Shown: piece by piece, positions 34,397 to 42,991 of the stretch
Numbering within the stretch: the first letter of the stretch is position 1
Layout of the letters: each line of letters opens with the position of its first letter
NCBI GenBank assembly: GCA_964397045.1
Contig: CAYNHF010000034.1
Location: 158,185 to 222,184 of the forward strand
Origin: CAYNHF01 sp964397045
GTDB lineage: Bacteria; Actinomycetota; Acidimicrobiia; Spongiisociales; UBA5794
Direction: 5' to 3'
Length of the DNA stretch: 64,000 nucleotides
Notes under the pieces: generated by a model
What the model was told of the DNA's origin: nothing
Databases searched by the model: none
Seen by the model: the letters and a program-made list of their open reading frames with translations, nothing else
Position numbers and translations under genes: made by a program

Positions 34397-34753
34397 CTAG
34401 AAGACGTCCCAGCTGAGGCCCAGCCAGGCATCGCCGGACCAGGAAGCTCCGCTCCAGGACGCTCCTGACCACGAGGCTCCCGACCAGGATGCACCGTTCC
34501 AGGTGCTGCTCGACCAGGAGGCACCGGACCACGAGGCCCCGCTCCAGGAAGCACCTGACCACGAAGCACCAGACCATGAGGCACCTGACCACGAAGCGCC
34601 GCTCCAGGAAGCACCGTTCCACTCGCCGCCCGACCAACTGGCGCCGGCTGCGCTCAAGGTCGACCAGCTCGCGCCGTCCCACGCATTGCCGAAGATATCC
34701 TGCTCCCCCTCGAGCGTGACACCGTCGTGCTCGAGATGTTTCGGGGAACCCAC
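34397..34753 (-). CDS. Trp-rich GASWS pentapeptide-repeat protein
   Basis: A 118-residue protein with a Trp every five residues. After a short head (EGEQDIFGNAWDGASWSTLS) about 15 pentads of the form SGASW run to the C-terminus (18 Trp in all). I recall such tails, following a similar EGEQDIFG-AWDGASWS linker, at the C-terminus of exported S8 subtilisin-like peptidases of actinobacteria. Here the peptidase is missing and a TGA lies just upstream of the GTG start, so this may be an orphaned tail or an independent small repeat protein. There is no signal peptide. The reverse strand shows an antisense ORF rich in QEAPDHEAP, a shadow of the repeat. Confidence 0.5.
   Translation of the reverse strand: MGSPKHLEHDGVTLEGEQDIFGNAWDGASWSTLSAAGASWSGGEWNGASWSGASWSGASWSGASWSGASWSGASWSGASWSSSTWNGASWSGASWSGASWSGASWSGDAWLGLSWDVF
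34404..34633. repeat. 15-bp coding tandem repeat array (SGASW units)
   Basis: About 15 copies of a 15-base unit encoding SGASW with silent and a few non-silent variants (SSSTW, NGASW, LGLSW). The array may expand or contract by slippage. Confidence 0.8.
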
Positions 34754-34867
34754 CTTGACTAGTCAGGCGAGCACGCGCGGCCAGCACGTCCTATCCGACG
34801 ATACCGATCAAAGAGCCCGATCGTGGGCTTCCACCCCCGCGAATCGGTAGCCACCCCTGGTTCACGC

Positions 34868-36055
34868 TCAGCGGGCGCCCATGTCCTCGAGTTGTTGCTT
34901 GAACGCTTCAATCTCCGGAACCGGAATGACGGAATCCTCCAGCCATTCAGGCAATCCGGTCATCACCGACGGATCGGTCCTCACGCCGCCCATCCGGGCC
35001 GCATATTCGTTGTCGGTGACGATGAAATCCCACGGCACCACCTCGGCAGCCCTGGTGACGATTTGTTCCGGGGTGACGTTGACGACGGTGTAGTCCTGGG
35101 CCAGGGTGAAAGGACCCTGATATCCGGTGCGAAGCCCGTCGAGGATCGGCTGCGGAGTGCCGGGAGCCACCAGGGCATGGAACCCCATCGCGATCCCCGG
35201 TTTGGTGGCCGCAAAGACCTTGGCAGCGGCCTCCGGTGAGGTGTGTTTGGTCCACGCAACGATTTTGGCCTGGATCTCGGTCCACCCCATGTTGTCCACG
35301 TAGGTTTGCGGCGGGTTGAAGATCTCATGAATCAACACATCAACCCCCTGGGCATGCTCAACCGTCAACGTCGATGGCTCACAATCACCCGCATACACCA
35401 CACTCAACCGCCCGTAGTCCAGGCGGTACCCCACTGCACCAAAGACCCCGTGCGGCACGGGGAACGACGTGATCCTCGCGCCATTGGTTTCGTACACCAC
35501 CTGCGCTCGGTCTGCCGAGAACCGGTGCGGGGTGATGTCAAACCCACGCGGATCCAGATTCCCGATCTTGGTGTGGTCATGCCACCGAGCAAACCGCTTG
35601 ATCGCGTCCACCAGCGCATCCATCGTCTCTTCCTCGTCCGTGCCATCCGGACCGTGGATGTGCATCGGCTCGAGGCGTCCGTTGGACTGCCCGAAGTCGT
35701 AGTACACCGGCAAATCTGCGATGTGATCCAGGTGATAGTGCGTGATGAAGAACTTGGTGGCCTTCCAGTACGGCACCCGCAGTGTGTTGAACGCCAGATT
35801 CGTACCCGCCCCGGCATCAAAGATGAACACGTCACCGTTACCGAGTTCCATCATGAACCCGGCACACCCCTGCGCCCGCCGCGCCGGATACCCCGTACCC
35901 AGGGCCGTCACCCGGATCTCGTTCTCAGCCAGCGTCTCGCTCCCGGCGACATATTTCGCCGGATACTCCTGGAGGTCGGCGAACGAGTCCTTCACGACGA
36001 CGGGATGAGTCGTCAGCGGCTCTCCCTGATACGGCTGCGGTAGTTCCTCAGCCAT
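34868..36055 (-). CDS. MBL-fold metallo-hydrolase (GntH-like)
   Basis: A 395-residue metallo-beta-lactamase-fold enzyme. The metal-binding motif is THYHLDH (His106, His108, Asp110, His111) and further ligands are likely in FPVPHGVFG, VVYAGDCEPS and GFHALVAPG. A DUF-like N-terminal part (TTHPVVVKDSFADLQEYPAKYV) precedes the core. NCBI names similar proteins guanitoxin-biosynthesis GntH, but no other guanitoxin genes are here, so the name should not be taken as function. The ATG at 36055 has GAGGAGG about 7 bases upstream. It lies 60 bases behind the Rieske oxygenase gene. Confidence 0.82.
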   Translation of the reverse strand: MAEELPQPYQGEPLTTHPVVVKDSFADLQEYPAKYVAGSETLAENEIRVTALGTGYPARRAQGCAGFMMELGNGDVFIFDAGAGTNLAFNTLRVPYWKATKFFITHYHLDHIADLPVYYDFGQSNGRLEPMHIHGPDGTDEEETMDALVDAIKRFARWHDHTKIGNLDPRGFDITPHRFSADRAQVVYETNGARITSFPVPHGVFGAVGYRLDYGRLSVVYAGDCEPSTLTVEHAQGVDVLIHEIFNPPQTYVDNMGWTEIQAKIVAWTKHTSPEAAAKVFAATKPGIAMGFHALVAPGTPQPILDGLRTGYQGPFTLAQDYTVVNVTPEQIVTRAAEVVPWDFIVTDNEYAARMGGVRTDPSVMTGLPEWLEDSVIPVPEIEAFKQQLEDMGAR

Positions 36056-36115
36056 TGCATGCCTCCTCACGAGAGCGTCTAGGGAGCCTACCCAGGAGCT
36101 ACTCAGCCGGAGTCG

Positions 36116-37336
36116 TCATCCAAGTGGGGCTTGGTCGTTTGCGACGCAGTCGGGCACGGTCGGCACGGTGAAGCCCATGCCCAGGTATGCCCGCGCCAGC
36201 ATGCCGAGCCACTGGTACACCGTTCCCTCCCAGCTGCTGAGCGGTCCGGGTCGATACCCGCGATTGTGGAGCCCGCGGTTGACCGACTCGCAGGCAGCCC
36301 AGTCTTGGCGGTTCGTGATGTCCCAGAAGTCGACGGCGTACGCAGGATCGAATCGGGCTCGTGCGACCGCCTCGGCGGCAAACAGCCATGTGCACTCCAC
36401 GCGAGTTCGGTCGGGTGCCGTTGGCGTCAACCGGTGGGTCAGGAGGTAGTCCGGATGAGCGCTCAACAGCAGATTCGGAAACATCGTCACATAGAGGACC
36501 TTCCGCAGCTGGTCAGCCGTCAGGCAGGGGAAGGACGACGAGTGACTGACCCCATCCAGGCTCATCGTCGTGGCGGGCGGTTTGAGGTCCATCGTGCCAC
36601 CGCACCAGAGGCCGGTCGGTTGGATGTCTACACCGCTCTCGGGTGGGGTGACTTCGCAGAGCTCAGGGTGAATGGACGAACAGTGGTAGCACTCGTTGTA
36701 GTTCTCCACGATGGTCTTCCAGTTGGCCGCAACGTCGTACTCGTGGCGAGCCACCTCGACGAGTCCTCCTAGCTCGTAGTCGGCCAGCAGGTCGGTCAAG
36801 TTCCCGGCGTGTGCCGCCAAGGGCCCCGCCGAACCGGAGAGGTCGAGGAACATGAATCCGTTCCAGATCTCGGTCGCAACGGGAATCAGGGGATAGTCGT
36901 CACGATCGAAACCTTCCGACTGGGTGAGGGTGGGCGCGGAGTTGAGGTCGCCGTCGAGGCGGTACGACCACGAGTGGTAGGGGCATCGGATGAGGCGAGC
37001 GTCGACCGCCTCGCCGACTGGAGCCAACTCGTGGCCCCGGTGGCGGCAGGTGTTGGAGAACGCTCGCAGCTCGTCACCGGACCGGGTGAGGAGCACCGCT
37101 TCGTTTCCCAGCGAGATGGCCCTCACCTGGCCGGGCTTGAGGAGCTCTTCGGTTCTTCCGGCGCACATCCAGCCGGCTCCGAAGATGTGTTCGTACTCCC
37201 ATGCAAACACCTCCGAAGACGTGTAGGCACCTGCGGGCAAGGTGACGGATTCGCCGAAGGGCGCAATCACTCTCTCGAGGGCCGACGGGTCGAGCGGCGC
37301 CGGCGGCGGCGTCGCCGTGTCGCGGCCATTCGCCAT
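36116..37336 (-). CDS. Rieske non-heme iron oxygenase, large subunit
   Basis: A 406-residue ring-hydroxylating-oxygenase-type alpha subunit. The Rieske [2Fe-2S] ligands are Cys97, His99 (CRHRGHE) and Cys118, His121 (CPYHSWSY). The mononuclear iron site is in ENYNECYHCSSIHPEL, with His218 and His223 and a later Asp. It resembles choline/carnitine monooxygenase-type subunits rather than aromatic dioxygenases. A reductase partner is not in the window. It forms a minus-strand group with the MBL hydrolase and the sulfotransferase. Substrate unknown. Confidence 0.88.
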   Translation of the reverse strand: MANGRDTATPPPAPLDPSALERVIAPFGESVTLPAGAYTSSEVFAWEYEHIFGAGWMCAGRTEELLKPGQVRAISLGNEAVLLTRSGDELRAFSNTCRHRGHELAPVGEAVDARLIRCPYHSWSYRLDGDLNSAPTLTQSEGFDRDDYPLIPVATEIWNGFMFLDLSGSAGPLAAHAGNLTDLLADYELGGLVEVARHEYDVAANWKTIVENYNECYHCSSIHPELCEVTPPESGVDIQPTGLWCGGTMDLKPPATTMSLDGVSHSSSFPCLTADQLRKVLYVTMFPNLLLSAHPDYLLTHRLTPTAPDRTRVECTWLFAAEAVARARFDPAYAVDFWDITNRQDWAACESVNRGLHNRGYRPGPLSSWEGTVYQWLGMLARAYLGMGFTVPTVPDCVANDQAPLG

Positions 37337-37409
37337 CAGGGCACCCTTCCCCCTCGGTCTCCTTCGGTTCCGACTGATCGTAGACCGTTGGGTCCCCCGC
37401 TCGGCAGCC

Positions 37410-38324
37410 TCAGTCGAGGCGACCGTGATGAATCCAGTGCGCCAGGTCCGGAGGCGCCATATCGCTCACCAGGGCCTCATAGCGGCGTTGCTGGGCTTCG
37501 GTCATCCGCTGCCGCCATTCACCTGAGGATCCGCTGCGGAAGAAGGCGGCAGGGTCCTTCCACACATTGAGGTGTGCTTCCGGTGCGACCTCACGGGCCC
37601 GGTCCCTCGCTTTGGCCAGGCTCGCCTCCTCCGCCAGCTCGACGGCACGGTCGGCAGTGAGTTCGATCCCAAGGTGTTCGGCCAGGCGGCTCAATTCAGC
37701 GGGGAGATCAGTCAAGTAGTCGTTGAAGTGGAACAGGGCCACATTGGCTTCGTGGCGACGATCCCAGAAGGTGAAGTAGTGATGCACCATGAACCGCACC
37801 GACCACTCGGGCTCAGGATCATCGGTGTCGATCCACCGGTCGAAGTATGCGGCGTCGCTCGGGGTCGGTTGCCGCGGCGGCGGGTCTTCGCCGCCGCGTT
37901 GGGGTGCCATCAACTCCGCGAACCGTTCCCGCTTCATGTTCGCTGAGTGGTACCGCATCGACACCGCGGCGTCCCTGGGATCACGGCCGACACAGACGTA
38001 GCTCACCTCGTCTCGAACCGGGATCCCGTCCAACGGCGAGTGACTCTTGATGAACCGACGATGGTCCTGAGCAGCAAACAAGGCGTGCGCCGCATCCACC
38101 GACCTGATCTGCTGCTCCATCCACGGTGACATCTCGCTGATCGGTCGCGGGAAATCGGGCCCGTCGAAGATGAGCAGTGCAACGAGCAACTGGGTCCACG
38201 TGTTTCCCGACTTGGAAGGAGCATCGATGATGATGTCGCCGCTTCGAAACTCGAAGCCTTCCCAGCGGGCGATTTCGGCGTCGGGAGCACGGTATCGCCG
38301 TTGCGGTGGGTTCGATCCGGTCAC
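37410..38324 (-). CDS. PAPS-dependent sulfotransferase
   Basis: A 304-residue cytosolic-type sulfotransferase. The 5'-phosphosulfate loop is DAPSKSGNTWTQLLVALL (family PKSGTTW) and the 3'-phosphate loop VGRDPRDAAVSMRYHSANM. Downstream FNDYLTDLPAELSRLAEHLGIEL matches the family (YEDL...). It would transfer sulfate from PAPS to an alcohol, phenol or amine. The GTG at 38324 is 8 bases after TAGGCT, a leaderless-type start. A sulfatase with FGE lies 4 kb downstream, so the organism may both make and cleave the same sulfate ester. Confidence 0.85.
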   Translation of the reverse strand: MTGSNPPQRRYRAPDAEIARWEGFEFRSGDIIIDAPSKSGNTWTQLLVALLIFDGPDFPRPISEMSPWMEQQIRSVDAAHALFAAQDHRRFIKSHSPLDGIPVRDEVSYVCVGRDPRDAAVSMRYHSANMKRERFAELMAPQRGGEDPPPRQPTPSDAAYFDRWIDTDDPEPEWSVRFMVHHYFTFWDRRHEANVALFHFNDYLTDLPAELSRLAEHLGIELTADRAVELAEEASLAKARDRAREVAPEAHLNVWKDPAAFFRSGSSGEWRQRMTEAQQRRYEALVSDMAPPDLAHWIHHGRLD

Positions 38325-38400
38325 GGCGCGAGAGCCTAGGTAGATCGCGGCACCCTTGCCTGCGCGACAATCCCTTTCGAATCCGTAGACAGGAGCCCGG

Positions 38401-39183
38401 ATGAGCGAGCAGACCATCTTGCGATCGGTCGCCGTTCCGAACGAACATGGCGGCTGGAGCATCACGCTCGAACCGGTCGTTCTCGGGCTGATCGTGGCGC
38501 CCACGGTTTCCGGCTTCGCCCTCGGGGCGGCAGCATTGCTCGCCTTCATCGCACGGACCCCGCTCAAGATCGTCCTCGTGGATCGCTGGAGAGGACGCCG
38601 GATCGAGCGAACTCGCCTGGCGACTCAGGTGGTGGTCATGGAACTGGTCGCCCTCGCTGCGTTGGTCACTGTCGCGATCGTTACCGCGCAGGCAGCTTTC
38701 TGGTGGCCGCTGGTGGTGGCCGCCCCTCTGATCGCGGTGGAGCTGTGGCACGACGCGCGCAGCCGGAGTCGCAGGCTGGTACCCGAACTGGCCGGCTCCG
38801 TCGGCGTCGCGTCTGTGGCGGCTGCCATCGCCCTGGCAGGGGGCGAGAGCACCGGCGTCGCAGCGGGCCTGTGGATTGTGGTCGGGACACGCTCGATCGC
38901 GACGGTGCCCTTCATTCGAGTGCAGCTCCTCCGCTTCAAAGAACAGCCACATGCGACCTGGCAGAGCGACCTGGCGCAGTTCGCCGCCGTCGCTGTCGCC
39001 GCTGCAGGTGTCGCGCTCGGCGTCGTCCCGGTCCCCGCGGCCCTCGCCATTGCCGGCCTTGGCCTGTTCGAACTCGTCGCCGTACGCCGTCCGCCGCGCC
39101 CCGCGGCAGTGCTGGGGGCCCAACAGGTGGTGCTCGGCCTCACGGTGGTGCTGATCACCGGACTCAGCGTGGTGGCTCCCTGA
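38401..39183 (+). CDS. YwiC-like family membrane protein
   Basis: A 260-residue protein with about seven to eight membrane helices. VAVPNEHGGWSITLEPVVLGLIVAPT carries the PNEHGxW signature typical of YwiC-like proteins, and RTPLKIVLVDRWRGRR a second conserved loop. A prenyltransferase-like fold has been suggested for the family; in actinobacteria the genes often lie near respiratory or nitrate genes, but here they do not. Function uncertain. Divergent from the sulfotransferase gene. Confidence 0.82.
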   Translation: MSEQTILRSVAVPNEHGGWSITLEPVVLGLIVAPTVSGFALGAAALLAFIARTPLKIVLVDRWRGRRIERTRLATQVVVMELVALAALVTVAIVTAQAAFWWPLVVAAPLIAVELWHDARSRSRRLVPELAGSVGVASVAAAIALAGGESTGVAAGLWIVVGTRSIATVPFIRVQLLRFKEQPHATWQSDLAQFAAVAVAAAGVALGVVPVPAALAIAGLGLFELVAVRRPPRPAAVLGAQQVVLGLTVVLITGLSVVAP

Positions 39184-39258
39184 GCCGTCTCGGGGGGTTC
39201 GCAACCGCCGAGACGGGGGAGACCCGTGACCTTCGCCTCTACCGAGATCACTCGTCAT

Positions 39259-39274
39259 TTCAGATAATTCTGAA
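39259..39274 (+). promoter_or_regulatory. Palindromic operator overlapping the -10 of the GbsR/MarR gene
   Basis: TTCAGATAATTCTGAA is a perfect 6-6 inverted repeat with a 4-base centre and contains the -10-like GATAAT (39263-39268). It ends 3 bases before the ATG at 39278. It is a likely binding site for the regulator it precedes, giving autorepression. Confidence 0.55.
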
Positions 39275-39277
39275 GTT

Positions 39278-39763
39278 ATGACAACCGCGATGATGCAGTA
39301 TGTCGAGGATATGGCTCGAATCTTCGAGTACTTCGGCCTGTCTCGAATGGCAGCGCGGGTGTGGGCACTGCTCTGGGTTACAGAGGCACCCCACCTGTCT
39401 GCGTTCGATCTTGCCGAAGAGCTGGATGCCAGTGCCGGTTCGGTTTCGGCAGCAACCAGACAGCTACTCGACCTCGGCGTCATCGATCGCGTACGGGTCC
39501 GAGGCGAGCGACGGGCGTACTTTCGCGCCAGTACGAACGCGCTGGGAAGGTTGTTGTTGCGCCGCACAGCAGGGACCCGGGAGATGGTTCGACTCGCCGA
39601 ACGCGGCCTTGTCGAGTTCGGCGACATCCCCGAAACCAGGGCACGACTCGAGGACATGAGACATTTCTACATCTGGTTCCTCCACGAGATGGAGGACCTC
39701 GCCGAGCGTTGGCAGAAGGAATCGGATGCTCGTGCTGCCGAAGTGAAGGAGAACAAGACATGA
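39278..39763 (+). CDS. GbsR/MarR family transcriptional regulator
   Basis: A 161-residue winged-helix regulator. EYFGLSRMAARVWALLWVTEAPHLSAFDLAEELDASAGSVSAATRQLLDLGVIDRVRVRGERRAYF is the DNA-binding domain, and a C-terminal helical stretch (YIWFLHEMEDLAERW) serves dimerisation. It overlaps the ABC ATPase gene by ATGA (39760-39763), so it is the first gene of a regulator-ATPase-permease operon. A palindrome overlaps its -10 box. Confidence 0.85.
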   Translation: MTTAMMQYVEDMARIFEYFGLSRMAARVWALLWVTEAPHLSAFDLAEELDASAGSVSAATRQLLDLGVIDRVRVRGERRAYFRASTNALGRLLLRRTAGTREMVRLAERGLVEFGDIPETRARLEDMRHFYIWFLHEMEDLAERWQKESDARAAEVKENKT

Positions 39764-40470
39764 CCGACCTGCTCGTCGATCTCCAAGGGGTTTCCCGGCG
39801 CTACGTACTGGGATCGGTGACCGTGTCCGCGCTGGACACGATCGACCTGCAGGTCCAGGAGGGAGAGTTCGTGGTCGTCCTCGGCCCCTCTGGCAGTGGA
39901 AAGACAACGCTGATCAACATGATCGGTGCACTGGATACACCAACGGAAGGCACGGTACGAGTCGCCGGAGTCGAAACCACCAACGCCTCGCGCAACGAAC
40001 TCTTCGAGTTTCGCCGCACCCTGGTGAGCTTCGTCTTCCAGAGCTTCAACATCTTTCCCGGCCTCACCGCTCGCGAGAACGTGCAATTCGGAATCGATGT
40101 TTCAGGCCGAAAAGACCACACCGCAGAACAGGTCCTCGATCGAGTCGGGCTTGGCGACCGCGCCGACCACTTCCCGCACGAACTCTCGGGTGGTGAGCAG
40201 CAGCGGGTGGCTATCGCTCGCGCCGTCGCCACCGGGAATCCGATCCTCCTGGCGGACGAACCCACGGGCGAATTGGACTTCTCCACCGGCGTCCAGATCC
40301 TCCAGCTGCTGCGCGAGCAGGCCGGACCCGGCAAGGCAGTGCTGGCGGTGACCCACAATCGCGAGATCTCCAGAATTGCTGATCGAGTCGTCGAACTATC
40401 GAGCGGCCGCGTGGTGAGCGATGGGCCTCCGGCCGGAGGGGTTGCAGCACTCGCCGACCTGCACTGGTAG
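39760..40470 (+). CDS. LolD/MacB-type ABC transporter ATP-binding protein
   Basis: A 236-residue ATPase: Walker A GPSGSGKTT, signature LSGGEQQR, Walker B ILLADEPTGELD, switch His in VTHN. The LINMIGALDTPTEGTVRV and FQSFNIFPGLTARENV stretches place it in the MacB/LolD group, which drives FtsX-type permeases. Coupled to the regulator by a 4-base overlap and to the permease by an 8-base gap with GGAGGGACC. Confidence 0.88.
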   Translation: MTDLLVDLQGVSRRYVLGSVTVSALDTIDLQVQEGEFVVVLGPSGSGKTTLINMIGALDTPTEGTVRVAGVETTNASRNELFEFRRTLVSFVFQSFNIFPGLTARENVQFGIDVSGRKDHTAEQVLDRVGLGDRADHFPHELSGGEQQRVAIARAVATGNPILLADEPTGELDFSTGVQILQLLREQAGPGKAVLAVTHNREISRIADRVVELSSGRVVSDGPPAGGVAALADLHW

Positions 40471-40478
40471 GAGGGACC

Positions 40479-42929
40479 GTGATGAGCTCATTTCGCAGAA
40501 TGCTGCGTTGGTCCTGGCGTGATCTGCGTTCCCGCTGGGTCCAGGTCGTCGCGATCGCGCTGATCATCGGTCTCGGGGTGGGTGCCTACGCCGGGCTCAC
40601 CAGTACTGCGCAATGGCGCCAGGAATCCGCAGACTTCAACTACTCGCTGCTGAACATGTACGACGTTCGAGTCGAGCTGAGCGAGGGGTCCATGGTGTCT
40701 GCCGGCGAACTGAGCGCGATCGTCGCCGCCGCCGACCCGACCGCGATCACGGCCGTGGAAGAGCGTCTGCTGGCCCCCACCCAGGTGGCCGTCGACACCG
40801 CAGAAGGAAGGGTGTTAGTCCGCGGCTTGATCGTTGGGGTGCCGGTCGCCGAAGATGCGCCCACCATCAACGGGCTCTACGTGCACGAGGGACGCGATCT
40901 GGGTAGCGCGGATAGCGAAGAGGCGGTGGTCCTGGTCGAACGCAACTTTGCCGTCCACTACGACCTGCCGGCTGCAGGGACGCTGGAGGTCAGCGGAGCA
41001 CAGTCTCTGGAGTACGTCGGTCACGCCACCACTCCGGAGTACTTCTACGTCGTTACCGAAGGCGGAGGGTTCTTCGCCCAGTCCACGTTCGCAGCACTGT
41101 TCACCTCCCTCGACACCGCGAACGCCGTGGTCGGAACCGATTCCATGGTCAACGATGCGGTGGTGACCCTCGAGTCCGGCACCGACCGGGATCAGTACTT
41201 GCGAGGCCTCGAAGCGACCTTCGCCACGGCCCTTCCAGACGTCGGAGTCGAGTTGACCGTTCCCGAAGACGACCCGGTTTGGATCCTCACCTATGAGGAC
41301 ATCGAGAACGACCAACAGTTCTTCGTCATCCTGGCCTTCCTCATCCTGGGTGGCGCTGCGGCCGCGGCCTTCAACCTGACGGCCCGGATGGTCGAACAAT
41401 CCCGCCGGGAAATCGGGATCTCCATGGCCCTCGGCGTACCGCGAGCCGCGATCGCGCTGCGGCCGATGCTGGTGGGCCTGCAAATCGCGTTCCTCGGCGT
41501 GCTCTTCGGAGTCGTCGTCGGCGGACTGATCGCTGCCGGAATGGCCTCTGTCCTCAGCTCCCTCATTCCGTACCCCGAGTGGCTGACCCCGCTCCAGGCC
41601 GGCACGTTCGGCGTCGCCGCGCTCATCGGTATCGCCATCCCGCTTCTCGCCGCGGGAGTACCAGTGTGGCGGGCCGTCCGGGTGGATCCCGTCGACGCGA
41701 TCCGTACCGGGCATCTGGCGTCGCGTGGTGGTGGGCTGGCTCCGTTACTGGCCAGAGTTCACCTGCCGGGCGACACCCTGACGAAGATGCCGTTCAGGAA
41801 TCTCATGCGAGCGCCCAGACGCGGCATCCTCACCGCGCTCGGAATCGCCGCCACCCTCGCGGTCCTGGTGATGATCATCGGCGCCATCAACTCGTTCCTC
41901 ACCGCTGTAGACGAAGGGGCTGCTGCCAGTGCCGGGAATGTGCCGGACCGCGTGATCGTGACGCTCGACGGAACCTATCCGACCGCCGCCCTGCCGGTGT
42001 CGAGCGTGATGGACTCGTCGACTCTCAGCGAGGCAGATGCCGTGCTCCAGGTGGGAGGGGAACTGGCCACTGGGTCGGAGTCCTTCGAAGCCGTGATCGA
42101 GTTCGTCGACTTCGAAAGCGGGCTCTTTCATCCGATCATCATCGAAGGTAAGGCTCCCGACGGCACGGGAGGCCTGGTGCTCTCCAAGAAGGCTGCAGCC
42201 GATCTCGATGTCACCGTCGGCGATGTCGTCACGCTGACGCACCCGGTTCGCACGGGTCCGACGACGTTCGCTTTGCAGGAGAGCACGCTCGCCGTCGTTG
42301 GCGTCCACAGCAACCCCTTCCGGCCCATCACCTACATGGCGGTCGACGATGCCAGCCTGATGGGGCTCGAGGGCCTTGCCAACTCGGTGAGCGCGATACC
42401 GACCCCGGGCATCACCGTGGCAGACATCCAGGCAGACCTCTTCGTGACCCCGCAGGTGGCCTCGGTGCAGCGGGCAGATGCCCAGGCCGACCTGATGCGC
42501 GACCTCATCGATCAGTTCGTTGGGATCTTCCAGCTGATGCAGTTGGTGGTGCTGGTGCTCGTGGTGGTCATCGCTTTCAACGCGGCGTCGATCGCACTCG
42601 ACGAGCGGCTGCGAGACAACGCCACCATGTTCGCCTTCGGTGTGAAGCGACGCCGGGTGGTGGCGATGGTCATGACGGAGAACCTCGTAGTCGGCCTGAT
42701 CGCGACGCTTCTGGGAATCGGACTCGGTCTGCTCATCCTGCAGTGGTTCATCGAGGTGCAGGCCCCGCAGTCGATGCCGGAACTCCAACTCCCGCTCGTG
42801 GTGGGTTGGGACGTCATTGCCTGGTCGGTGGCCGTTGGTGTGGTCGCGGTGGCCCTCGCCCCGTTGCTCACCGCACCTCGCAAACTCCGCAAGATGAACA
42901 TCCCGGACACGCTGCGAGTGATGGAGTAG
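40479..42929 (+). CDS. FtsX/MacB-type ABC transporter permease
   Basis: An 816-residue permease with the same plan as the one at 18464-20824: an N-terminal helix (VVAIALIIGLGVGAYAGL), a large outer domain, a first FtsX block (FVILAFLILGGAAAAAF and MLVGLQIAFLGVLFGVVVGGL), a second helix plus outer domain, and a final FtsX block (FQLMQLVVLVLVVVIAFNA onward). Start GTG 40479 or ATG 40482. It probably exports a lipid-linked or envelope substrate, or relays a mechanical signal, under control of the GbsR/MarR protein. Confidence 0.85.
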   Translation: MMSSFRRMLRWSWRDLRSRWVQVVAIALIIGLGVGAYAGLTSTAQWRQESADFNYSLLNMYDVRVELSEGSMVSAGELSAIVAAADPTAITAVEERLLAPTQVAVDTAEGRVLVRGLIVGVPVAEDAPTINGLYVHEGRDLGSADSEEAVVLVERNFAVHYDLPAAGTLEVSGAQSLEYVGHATTPEYFYVVTEGGGFFAQSTFAALFTSLDTANAVVGTDSMVNDAVVTLESGTDRDQYLRGLEATFATALPDVGVELTVPEDDPVWILTYEDIENDQQFFVILAFLILGGAAAAAFNLTARMVEQSRREIGISMALGVPRAAIALRPMLVGLQIAFLGVLFGVVVGGLIAAGMASVLSSLIPYPEWLTPLQAGTFGVAALIGIAIPLLAAGVPVWRAVRVDPVDAIRTGHLASRGGGLAPLLARVHLPGDTLTKMPFRNLMRAPRRGILTALGIAATLAVLVMIIGAINSFLTAVDEGAAASAGNVPDRVIVTLDGTYPTAALPVSSVMDSSTLSEADAVLQVGGELATGSESFEAVIEFVDFESGLFHPIIIEGKAPDGTGGLVLSKKAAADLDVTVGDVVTLTHPVRTGPTTFALQESTLAVVGVHSNPFRPITYMAVDDASLMGLEGLANSVSAIPTPGITVADIQADLFVTPQVASVQRADAQADLMRDLIDQFVGIFQLMQLVVLVLVVVIAFNAASIALDERLRDNATMFAFGVKRRRVVAMVMTENLVVGLIATLLGIGLGLLILQWFIEVQAPQSMPELQLPLVVGWDVIAWSVAVGVVAVALAPLLTAPRKLRKMNIPDTLRVME

Positions 42930-42991
42930 GCCTCCTCCATCCCCGGCCGCAGCGAACTAGCGTGGCTGCCTGACCACGGAAGGGGACCCTC

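Noticed and set aside
34404..34633. CRISPR array
   Set aside because: The repeats are contiguous 15-bp coding units without unique spacers.
34503..34850. Plus-strand frame with QEAPDHEAP repeats
   Set aside because: It is the reverse-strand reading of the 15-bp SGASW repeats and has no start signal.
34868..36055. Guanitoxin biosynthesis gene
   Set aside because: Only the database family name points to this; none of the other pathway genes are nearby.
37981..39657. 558-codon minus-strand open frame
   Set aside because: Shadow of the YwiC-like and GbsR genes; composition is His/Arg/Asp-rich and domain-free.
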